10,096 nucleotides of DNA from an uncultured Candidatus Methylacidiphilales bacterium. Lineage in GTDB: Bacteria; Verrucomicrobiota; Verrucomicrobiia; Methylacidiphilales; CALFVM01. Of the stretch, positions 1 through 5,572 are shown in pieces (the stretch's first letter is position 1; every line of letters starts with the position of its first letter). The stretch lies in the NCBI GenBank assembly GCA_937928665.1, contig CALFVM010000281.1:1-10096 (forward strand), written 5' to 3'. The notes under the pieces are model-generated. The model did no database searches and was not told where the DNA came from. It was given only the letters and a program-made list of their open reading frames with translations. The position numbers and the translations under genes were made by a program.

Positions 1-9
1 CACCGCATG

Positions 10-30
10 GCTCACCCGGCAGGGGTGGGC
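10..30. other. short GC-rich stem-loop before the first gene
   Basis: GCTCACCC (10-17) and GGGTGGGC (23-30) pair as an 8-bp stem with one G-T wobble around a 5-base loop. There is no T-run behind it, so it is not a classical intrinsic terminator. It could be the remains of a terminator of a gene left of the window, or a leader structure of the small membrane protein starting 22 bases later. The function is inferred only from position. Confidence 0.3.
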
Positions 31-51
31 GAAGTGCTACGAAGAAACTGT

Positions 52-249
52 ATGCCCCTTTTTAATCTCATGATTACGCTCATCGCGATCGGGGTGGGGC
101 TGTGGCTCATCAACAGCTTCATTCCGATGGATGGAAAAATCAAAAGTATCCTCAAGGGGGTGGTGGTGATTTGTGTGGTGGTGTGGCTGTTGTTTGTTTT
201 CGGGATTCTGGATCAGTCTGCCAACGTTACGGTTCCGCGATTTCGGTGA
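52..249 (+). CDS. small two-helix membrane protein (Thivi_2564-like)
   Basis: This 65-residue protein has two hydrophobic segments. Residues about 3-22 run from the start to the motif NSFIPMDGKIKS, and residues about 34-52 (VVVICVVVWLLFVFGIL) follow a short polar, lysine-containing loop. The order helix, 'IPM-x-x-K-I-K', helix, 'VFGIL' matches the small bacterial inner-membrane proteins named Thivi_2564 family, which are about 60 residues long. Their function is unknown. I chose ATG 52 because the family begins directly with the first helix. An in-frame ATG at 7 would add 15 non-family residues, and ATG 70 would cut into the helix. The ribosome binding site is weak. The gene lies 57 bp ahead of the next gene in the same direction, so co-transcription is possible but not shown. 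Being in the membrane is well supported; any physiological role is not. Confidence 0.75.
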   Translation: MPLFNLMITLIAIGVGLWLINSFIPMDGKIKSILKGVVVICVVVWLLFVFGILDQSANVTVPRFR

Positions 250-285
250 GGTTCGGGTTAACGCGGGGCTTTTCTCCGGGTTGGG

Positions 286-293
286 AAGGAGGT
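286..293 (+). promoter_or_regulatory. Shine-Dalgarno sequence of the 307 gene
   Basis: AAGGAGGT is a full-length anti-SD match, one of the strongest in the window. It lies 13 bases before ATG 307, which is longer than the usual 5-9. No better in-frame start lies nearer, so the site supports translation of this gene with slightly stretched spacing. Confidence 0.6.
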
Positions 294-306
294 AATCTGG
301 CGGGTC

Positions 307-852
307 ATGGAATGGAATATCAAGGCGCGGTCGGAGGTGTGTCAGGTGACAGGTCGGCCTTTTGTGGAGGATGAGGTGTTCTACACCATGCTGACGGAGA
401 CGAAGGAGGGGCTGGTCCGACAGGATTTGTGTGAGGCGGCGTGGACCGAGCGCAATGACAATATCCGCCCGCTGAGTTTTTGGAAATCGACGTTCAAAGC
501 GACTCCGCCGCCCGAGCCGGAGACGGTGGACCGGACAGATGCGGAGAGTGAGCTGCGGCGTCTGGTGGACAGTGAGAATGAGTCGGACCGAAAGGTGAGT
601 TTTCTCTTGGCGGCCATGCTGGAGCGGAAACGGATTCTGCGGGCGCAGGACCGGCTGGTGGTGGGGGGAGTGAGGAAGGTGATTTATGTGCATGCGACCA
701 CCAATGAAACGTTTGTGGTGGAGGAACCGGAGATCAAGCTGAGCGAACTGGACCAGCTCAAGGCGGATCTGGAGGCGAGCACGAGCCGAATTTTTGCGCG
801 GCGCGACGGGGAGGATGCCGGTGCGGTGGTTCCGGCGTCCGGGTCGGGATGA
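307..852 (+). CDS. conserved PVC-type hypothetical protein
   Basis: The product is a soluble protein of 181 residues with no signal peptide or membrane segment. The N-terminal part carries C12-x-x-T-G (residues 12-16), an aromatic stretch (VFYTML), then C42 and W46 and the motif PLSFWKS. The pair of cysteines suggests a small metal-binding or zinc-ribbon-like module, but only two are visible. A proline-rich link (67-72, PPPEPE) leads to a helical second half with LAAMLERKRIL (101-111) and a beta-like stretch VIYVHATTNETFVVEEPEIKLSEL. I recall this layout (CxxTG, W, SFW, PPPP, MLERKR, IYxH) from unnamed proteins widespread in Planctomycetes and Verrucomicrobia; that is recollection, not a search. 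The gene overlaps the dehydratase gene by ATGA, so it is probably translationally coupled to the lipid genes. Its function is unknown. Confidence 0.8.
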   Translation: MEWNIKARSEVCQVTGRPFVEDEVFYTMLTETKEGLVRQDLCEAAWTERNDNIRPLSFWKSTFKATPPPEPETVDRTDAESELRRLVDSENESDRKVSFLLAAMLERKRILRAQDRLVVGGVRKVIYVHATTNETFVVEEPEIKLSELDQLKADLEASTSRIFARRDGEDAGAVVPASGSG

Positions 853-1313
853 GCGGGGAGCGTTGGGAGTGGTTGGACCGAATCGAGGCGATCGGCCCGG
901 AAGGACTGACGGGCCGGGCTTTGTTTCCGCCGGGGAGTTATGCCAGCGAAGATCATTTTCCAGGGCGACGGGTGGTTCCCGGGGTCTTGTTGCTTGAGGC
1001 GATGGCTCAGGCGACCGGCTGGTGGGCGGCGTGGGCAGAGGGGTTTGCGGGCAAAGGGGTGCTGGCGCGGGTGGATGATACGGTGTTCCGGCACCCGGCG
1101 GTTCCTGGGGAGCCAGTGCGGGTTTGCGCGGAGGGGTTGGTCGTGGACGGGCCGCGGCGGGCGGCGCGGTGCCGAATTGAAGGTGGGTCAGGAGTGGTGG
1201 CATCGGCGTGGATTGGTCTGAGGTTTTTCCGGTTTAAGGAGCCGGACAGTCCGTGGTGCCCTCCGTTGAATGAAGCGTGGATGCGGGCGCGGTTTGAAAG
1301 GCTGCGGGCATGA
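849..1313 (+). CDS. FabZ/ApeI-like 3-hydroxyacyl-ACP dehydratase
   Basis: This 154-residue hot-dog-fold protein is about the usual size for FabZ. It has the family's signature: D35-H36-F-P-G (35-39) and V43-V-P-G-V-L-L-L-E50-A-M-A-Q (43-54). H36 and E50 are spaced 14 residues apart, as are the catalytic His and Glu of FabZ. A second family element, VFRHPAVPGEPV (79-90), follows. Such enzymes dehydrate (3R)-hydroxyacyl-ACP to trans-2-enoyl-ACP in the cytoplasm. The start codon ATG 849 overlaps the upstream stop (ATGA) and has no clear SD, so reinitiation is likely. The downstream gene also overlaps by ATGA. The 'GHFPG' glycine is replaced by aspartate and the C-terminus has an extra basic tail (FRFKEPD…RLRA). 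The protein is probably an ApeI-like or specialised dehydratase rather than the housekeeping FabZ. The fold is certain; the exact substrate is not. Confidence 0.88.
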   Translation: MSGERWEWLDRIEAIGPEGLTGRALFPPGSYASEDHFPGRRVVPGVLLLEAMAQATGWWAAWAEGFAGKGVLARVDDTVFRHPAVPGEPVRVCAEGLVVDGPRRAARCRIEGGSGVVASAWIGLRFFRFKEPDSPWCPPLNEAWMRARFERLRA

Positions 1314-1798
1314 CGAAAGCGGGGAGGCAGGAGATAATCCATGAGGTTCGGGTGGGGCGGGCGGAGGCGGGGGAACTGCCCTGGCTGGTGGAACGGAAGT
1401 GGCTGCGGGTGATGGAGCCGAGGACACGGGCGGCTGTCCAGGCGGGTTGGGAGGCGTTTGCCGGAGATACCGCGCCGCCGGGGGCGGGATTGGTGGTGGC
1501 GCTGCTGGATGTGTCGTGGGCCGGTCTGAAAGGGGCGCGGGACTGGAAGGAGGTTTCTCCCTTGTGGTTGTTGAGCGTGTTGCCAAACAGTGTGGCGGGG
1601 CATGTGTCGCGGACGCTGGGGATTACGGGCCCGGTGCTGACGTGTGGGACGATGGGAGAAGCGCGCTGGGTGGCGAGGGGGTGGTTGGAGGATGGCGCGG
1701 CGGACCCCGTGTTGGTGATCGGGGTGTCACCGGCGAGAGCCGAGGCCCGGGCGGACTGGGAGGTGATGGAAGGCCAAGTCAACGGAGGGAGACAATGA
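1310..1798 (+). CDS. short ketoacyl-synthase-like protein (N-terminal half only)
   Basis: The product is 162 residues long, whereas complete ketosynthases have about 400. Residues 83-139 resemble the first half of the thiolase fold of beta-ketoacyl synthases: SPLWLLSVLPNSVAGHVSRT, then LGITGP (103-108), C112, and a helix ending in LEDGAADPVLVIGV. Counting back from G-A-A-D, C112 falls where the catalytic Cys of KS enzymes sits, but the segment between 'GP' and the Cys is four residues shorter. The C-terminal half with the two catalytic histidines is absent, and the frame stops cleanly at the next gene's ATGA, so this is a designed short form rather than a frameshift. The closest family I know is the ketoacyl-synt_2 domain (PF13723), which includes ApeC-type chain-length factors of aryl-polyene clusters. 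It cannot be a complete condensing enzyme alone. It probably partners a full KS encoded elsewhere. Confidence 0.7.
   Translation: MTKAGRQEIIHEVRVGRAEAGELPWLVERKWLRVMEPRTRAAVQAGWEAFAGDTAPPGAGLVVALLDVSWAGLKGARDWKEVSPLWLLSVLPNSVAGHVSRTLGITGPVLTCGTMGEARWVARGWLEDGAADPVLVIGVSPARAEARADWEVMEGQVNGGRQ
1784..1788 (+). promoter_or_regulatory. Shine-Dalgarno sequence fixing the SDR start
   Basis: GGAGG lies 6 bases ahead of ATG 1795, inside the 3' end of the preceding gene. It decides between ATG 1795, which also overlaps the upstream stop by ATGA, and the later in-frame ATG 1825. Confidence 0.7.
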
Positions 1799-2520
1799 GG
1801 GCCGCGACGGGCTGCTTGCAGGGGATGCGATGGGTGATTGCGGGGACCGGAGGTGATCTGGCTGCCGCGTTGATCCGCCGTTTTCGGGAGGAGGGAGCCC
1901 GGGTGGCGGGGGTTTCGCGCTCGGCCCGGGAGGCGGGCGGGGAGGTAGCGGTGGAGGCTGATTTTTTGGTGCCAGGCGCGGCGGAGTGGGCAGCCCGGGA
2001 AGTGGAGGCATTGTGGGGCGGGGTGGATGGGGTGGTGTGGAACGCCGGGGGCGGATTGGACAGGCTGGTGGCGGAGCTGGATTCGGCGGAACTGGACCGG
2101 CTGTGGCGGTTGCAGGTGGTTGCGCCGAACGCGTTTTTTCGGGTGCTTTTACCCGGCATGATGATGAGGCGTTCCGGGGTGTGGATTGGGATCAGCTCCC
2201 TGGCGGCAGCCCGGCCGGAGAAAGGTCAGGCGGGTTACGGGGCAGTGAAGGCGGGGTTTGAGACGTGGGTGAAAGCGTTGGCCCGGGAAGTGGGAGGCAA
2301 GGGGATCCGGGCGAATGTGGTGGCGCCGGGGTTTGTGGAGAGCCGACGGGTGTTGGAGCTGCCGGAGGGGGTGCGGGAGCGGCTGGTGCGTGAGCGGATT
2401 CCGCTTGGGCGGTTGGCAACGGCCGGGGAGGTGGCGGCGGTGGCGGTGTTTCTGGGGTCGGCCCGGGCGGGTTATATGACGGGGCAGGTTCTGCGGGTAG
2501 ATGGGGGTGCGGGGATGTGA
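1795..2520 (+). CDS. SDR-family 3-oxoacyl-ACP reductase (FabG-like)
   Basis: This Rossmann-fold short-chain dehydrogenase of 241 residues is close to FabG length. The family marks are N83-A-G (83-85), the catalytic S135 with Y148-x-x-x-K152 (the same S-to-Y spacing of 13 as E. coli FabG), the N-V-V-A-P-G turn (174-179), and the FabG-type ending PLGRLATAGEVAAVAVFL…MTGQVLRVDGG. It probably reduces 3-oxoacyl-ACP to 3-hydroxyacyl-ACP with NADPH, the step before the dehydratase encoded upstream. The cofactor loop is unusual: AGTGGDLA (16-23) replaces TGxxxGIG. The helix-4 Asn of the usual N-S-Y-K tetrad is not evident. ATG 1795 has a good SD and overlaps the previous gene by ATGA. The open frame runs further upstream to 1399, but that part overlaps the KS-like gene out of frame. 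Reductase function is likely; the substrate is inferred from neighbours. Confidence 0.88.
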   Translation: MRAATGCLQGMRWVIAGTGGDLAAALIRRFREEGARVAGVSRSAREAGGEVAVEADFLVPGAAEWAAREVEALWGGVDGVVWNAGGGLDRLVAELDSAELDRLWRLQVVAPNAFFRVLLPGMMMRRSGVWIGISSLAAARPEKGQAGYGAVKAGFETWVKALAREVGGKGIRANVVAPGFVESRRVLELPEGVRERLVRERIPLGRLATAGEVAAVAVFLGSARAGYMTGQVLRVDGGAGM

Positions 2521-2563
2521 GGGAAGGTAGGCTTTCGGCTCGCCATTCTGGATCAATCTGGTT

Positions 2564-2582
2564 GCTTCGCTTCATGCGAAGC
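2564..2582 (+). promoter_or_regulatory. hairpin enclosing the start codon of the exported protein gene
   Basis: GCTTCGC (2564-2570) and GCGAAGC (2576-2582) form a perfect 7-bp stem with the loop TTCAT. The A and T of ATG 2574 sit in the loop and the G in the stem. No SD is visible just upstream. In mRNA this would hide the start codon unless ribosomes arriving from the SDR gene open it. If translation instead begins at GTG 2517, the hairpin is merely inside the coding region. Confidence 0.4.
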
Positions 2583-3188
2583 GTCGTGGTCTGGCTGTTG
2601 GTGCTGGGATGGATGGGGGCTCTGGGCGGGCGGGCGGTGGCGCAGGGTGAGAGTGTGGTGGGGGTGATGGATCAGCCGATGCAAATATTCTTGCATCCGG
2701 TGACGGTGGAAGGGGTGCGGGCCGATCTGGGAGCTGACGCGGAGACCGCGTCGTTTTTGTTGGAGGTGGTGCGTTCGACTTATCAGGCGGATTTGGCCCG
2801 GGTGCTGACGCAGCATGTGGCGCCGACTCGGGTGATTGAGGGGAAGACCCGGCCGAGTGCGCCGGGCTGGGAGATGACGGCCCGGATGACGGAGGTGAGG
2901 TGGCCGGGGCCGGAAGGCCGGTTGGGGGTGGCGACGACGTTGGAGGTGGTGGATTTGCGGAGTGGGCGGACGTTGATGACGTTGAATGTTCGGTCAGGGC
3001 TGGATGAGGGGGTGGCGTTGTTGGCGGTGGAGGATGATGATGCGGTGACGCCGTGGAATCCGCCCCCGCCCCGGCTGAAGCATCCGAAGGTGTCGGAGGA
3101 GGTGTGCGACGCGGTGCAGACCGAGACGACTCTGGCGGTGCGCCGGGCAGTTCACCGGCTGTTGGGAAATATCCGCAAGAGCCGGTAG
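2574..3188 (+). CDS. exported protein of unknown function
   Basis: From ATG 2574 this is a 204-residue protein with a textbook Sec signal peptide: MR, a hydrophobic core (VVVWLLVLGWMGALGG) and a likely cut after A-V-A before QGES, at about residue 23. There is no lipobox Cys. The mature part has no membrane segment. It has a helical stretch, a probable beta-sheet core (MTARMTEVRWPG, then VATTLEVVDLRSGRTLMTLNV), a loop rich in acidic residues and prolines (DDDAVTPWNPPPPR) and a basic C-terminal helix. I recognise no family; the 'D-x-x-S-G-R-x-L' strand pattern recurs in small envelope proteins but does not identify one. A GTG at 2517 overlaps the SDR stop (GTGA), matching the coupling of the other genes, and would add 19 residues before the signal core. 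I prefer 2574 because it gives a normal signal peptide. It is the last gene of the operon and may act in the envelope on or with its product. Confidence 0.75.
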   Translation: MRSVVVWLLVLGWMGALGGRAVAQGESVVGVMDQPMQIFLHPVTVEGVRADLGADAETASFLLEVVRSTYQADLARVLTQHVAPTRVIEGKTRPSAPGWEMTARMTEVRWPGPEGRLGVATTLEVVDLRSGRTLMTLNVRSGLDEGVALLAVEDDDAVTPWNPPPPRLKHPKVSEEVCDAVQTETTLAVRRAVHRLLGNIRKSR

Positions 3189-3198
3189 GGGCAGCCGT

Positions 3199-5253
3199 TC
3201 AGCAGAGGGCCAGGGCGGCCTGGACGATGCCGTCGGGGCCGAGGCCGTGTTTGTCGTAGAGTTCCTGGGCGAGGTAGGCGGATTGTCCGAACTCTCCGTG
3301 AACGCCGAGGGATTTGACGGTGAAGGGGATTCCGTGACAAGCGAGGGCATGGACGAGTTGGGCGCCCATGCCGCCGATGAGCTGATGATCTTCGACGGTG
3401 ACAAGTTTTCCGCCGGTTTTGGCCAGGGCGTCGCGGAAGGTGTCGATGTCGGGCCGGTTGACGAAGGGGTGGTTGATGACAGCGGCGGATTTACCCTGGG
3501 CGGCGAGGCGGTCGGCGGCTTTGAGGGTGGAGCCGAGGAGAGCACCGCAGGTGACGAGGGTGACGTCGGTGCCTTCACGGAGGATTTGCGGTTTGCCCCA
3601 AACGTAGTCGGTGCCGGGGACCCAGGAGAGGGGATAGCTTTCGCGTCCGATAAAGAAGATGACGGAGTCGCCATCGCGTCCGGCTTTTCGGTCCTCGCCG
3701 ATGTGGGCGATGGCGGCGTGCATGAAGGCTTCGGCTTCGTCAGCGCAGGAGGCGGCAATGACGATGGTGTGGGGGATGGCGGAAACGGCGGCGAAGTAGG
3801 TGAGGCCCTGGTGGGAGGCGCCGTCGGCAGCGTCCTGAAATCCGGCGTGGGAGAAGACGGCGATGACCGGTGCCTGGGACAGAGCGGCCATGGTGAGGGG
3901 GAGGTTGCCTTTGGTGACGCCGAATTGGGCGAAGGTGTCCACGATGGGGATGTAGCCCATCTTGGAGTAACCGGCGGCGGTCGAGATCATGTTGGCTTCG
4001 GCCACGCCGACGTCGATGGCGCGGTCGGGCAGAGCTTTTTGGAAGGTGCTCATGCCGGTGGAACCGGCGAGGTCAGCGGAGATGGAGAAGACAGGGTAAC
4101 CTTCCTGGGCAGCGCGGATGGCTCCTTTGGAAAGGCCGCTCTGGACTTTATCTTTTTTAACGGCGGTCGCAGCAGGGGCCGGGACGGCTTTCTTGGCCTC
4201 TTCTTTTTTCTCCCATTCGGCGCGGAGGGATTGGGCCCAGGCGTGGAGTTCGGCGGGAACGTCGCCGCCAAAGATTTCCTCGACGAAGGGAATGATTTTT
4301 TCCCCACTGGTGAGGGGAAAACCGTGGCCACCGGAGGAGCTTTCCTCCGTGGCTTTGACGCCGAAACCTTTGATGGTGTGGGCCCAGAGGGCGACGGGTT
4401 TTTCAGGGTGGGCGCGGGCGGCGGCGAGGGCGTCTTCGACGGCGTGGAAGGCGGCCTGGAGATCGTTGCCGTGATCGAGCCGGATGACGTTCCAGCCGAG
4501 GTCAGCGAGGGAGGCGAAGGTGGGCTCCATGCTGTAGGCGTCTTGGGTGATGCGGCCGGAGAGTTTGGTGTCGTTATCGGAGATGATGAGAATGAACGGG
4601 TTGACTTTGCCCTTGGCGGCGAAGCCGGGGATGGCGGCGAGAGCTTCTTTGGCTTCGCCTTCCATGGCGGCACCGTCGGAGAGGATGCAAAGGGTGACGC
4701 GGTCGTTGCCGGTGGTTTTGTCGGCCATGGCGAGGCCCTGGGCCTGGGGGAGGCTGGAGCCGAGGGGGCCGTTGCTGAGGAGGACGCCTTCAGGGTTGAG
4801 GTGGGATTCGCCGTGGCCGGTCAGTTTACTGTGGATGGAGCGGAAGCCTTTGAGGGAGTCGAAGGTGAGGTTGTCGAAACCGTAAAGGGCGCGGAGGGCA
4901 TAGACGCCGTTTTCGGTGTGGCCGGCGTCGTTGACGTAATTGAAGGCCTGGTGCCAGGGGCGGTTTTGCTCGGCGAACATGATGGCGTGGATGGCGCTGT
5001 TGAGTTCGGCGAGGGCGGCCGGGCCGCCCCAGTGACAGGCGGCACCCCCGTTGACGGCGTGGACGTCCATGAGGGCGACGAGAGCGCGGGTGGCGCGGGG
5101 ATCGGCGAGGGTGATTTCGGTGCCGGAGCGGGAGGTGACGGTGCGGGTGTAACGGGGAGGGGAGTCGGGAGTTGGGGCCAGTTTGGAGGGGATGAGCTGG
5201 GGTTTGAGGGCGGGAGCTTCGACTTTTGCAACGGGTGAGGTATCGGCGGCCAT
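3199..5253 (-). CDS. tkt: transketolase (divergent type)
   Basis: This TPP- and Mg-dependent enzyme of the non-oxidative pentose phosphate pathway is complete, with 684 residues. In the N-terminal TPP domain, H112 (GHTENGVYAL), H147 (GHGES), the motif S192-D193-G-A-A-M-E198-G with N227 (SDNDTK), and H310 (GGHGFPL) match the diphosphate-binding and substrate residues of E. coli TktA. In the pyrimidine domain, E419 (VGVAEANM) is the expected activating glutamate and H481 (DGASHQ) the substrate histidine; R537 lies in GRESYPL. The C-terminal domain begins near 560. Odd points are GDG changed to SDG, SGHPG replaced by NGGAACHWGG near residue 74, an A/P/K-rich N-terminal extension of about 35 residues, and a charged, alanine-proline linker (344-370). 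AAAGGA lies 6 bases before the ATG. The gene converges on the + strand operon with only 10 bases between stops. Donor and acceptor sugars cannot be read from sequence. Confidence 0.92.
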   Translation of the reverse strand: MAADTSPVAKVEAPALKPQLIPSKLAPTPDSPPRYTRTVTSRSGTEITLADPRATRALVALMDVHAVNGGAACHWGGPAALAELNSAIHAIMFAEQNRPWHQAFNYVNDAGHTENGVYALRALYGFDNLTFDSLKGFRSIHSKLTGHGESHLNPEGVLLSNGPLGSSLPQAQGLAMADKTTGNDRVTLCILSDGAAMEGEAKEALAAIPGFAAKGKVNPFILIISDNDTKLSGRITQDAYSMEPTFASLADLGWNVIRLDHGNDLQAAFHAVEDALAAARAHPEKPVALWAHTIKGFGVKATEESSSGGHGFPLTSGEKIIPFVEEIFGGDVPAELHAWAQSLRAEWEKKEEAKKAVPAPAATAVKKDKVQSGLSKGAIRAAQEGYPVFSISADLAGSTGMSTFQKALPDRAIDVGVAEANMISTAAGYSKMGYIPIVDTFAQFGVTKGNLPLTMAALSQAPVIAVFSHAGFQDAADGASHQGLTYFAAVSAIPHTIVIAASCADEAEAFMHAAIAHIGEDRKAGRDGDSVIFFIGRESYPLSWVPGTDYVWGKPQILREGTDVTLVTCGALLGSTLKAADRLAAQGKSAAVINHPFVNRPDIDTFRDALAKTGGKLVTVEDHQLIGGMGAQLVHALACHGIPFTVKSLGVHGEFGQSAYLAQELYDKHGLGPDGIVQAALALC

Positions 5254-5572
5254 GGAGATTCCTTTGGTTTCAGTTTGAGCCGAAAAGAGGTAGCAACCCC
5301 TGCCGGTGTGGCAAGCCCTGATGGGAGTCTGGTGATGCAGTTAGGGGATGCGGCACTTTTGGGGGGAGCCAACAAGGGGTTGCGCAAATCCTGATTGAAG
5401 GCACGGATGACGAGCACTCACCGTTATTCGGCAAGTCAAGGTCAGTGCTAGTCCTCAGGGCTAAGGGTGACCTGAACGTTTATCCGTCAGGGAGTGTTGA
5501 GAAGCATCTGATCGAGGTGAGCGATGCGGGGCGGCACCTGCTTTGTGCGGGCATGGCCGAGGCTGGGGCAGG
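5254..5572. other. 319-bp non-coding stretch between gltA and transketolase
   Basis: This stretch holds the leader and presumably the promoter of the minus-strand transketolase gene, and the 3' region of gltA. Next to transketolase is its SD, AAAGGA (5260-5265). I see no convincing -35/-10 pair. TTGACT on the minus strand near 5434-5439 has no good -10 at the right distance, and TTGCCA near 5309-5314 is followed only by TACCTC. A 9-bp inverted repeat (AGGGGTTGC, 5375-5383, against 5293-5301) would make a long-range stem in the leader but could be chance. No tRNA, small-RNA gene or convincing reading frame is apparent. The composite inverted repeat at 5439-5473 is listed separately. Confidence 0.6.
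5439..5473. repeat. composite inverted repeat (two-tier hairpin)
   Basis: Outer arms AGGTCA (5439-5444) and TGACCT (5468-5473) are perfect complements. Four unpaired bases on each side separate them from inner arms TAGTCC (5449-5454) and GGGCTA (5458-5463), which pair with one G-T wobble around the loop TCA. The symmetry is exact in spacing. It lies about 100 bp past the gltA stop and 186 bp before the transketolase start. It could be an operator, an RNA hairpin at the end of the gltA message, or a protein-binding dyad. No T-run follows on either strand. Confidence 0.45.

Noticed and set aside
205..220. 16-base near-repeat with 2545-2560 (ATTCTGGATCRRTCTG-like, one mismatch)
   Set aside because: About one such pair is expected by chance in 10 kb searched on both strands. 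The flanks do not match.
37..1203. 388-codon open frame on the - strand across the first genes
   Set aside because: It is rich in P, R, H and S, spans three well-supported + strand genes with coupled starts, and shows no family motif.
3247..5238. 663-codon open frame on the + strand opposite transketolase
   Set aside because: Its product is almost only G, E, D, V, A and F, as expected when the reverse of a C-rich coding strand is read. It lacks domain motifs, and the minus-strand frame is an unmistakable transketolase.
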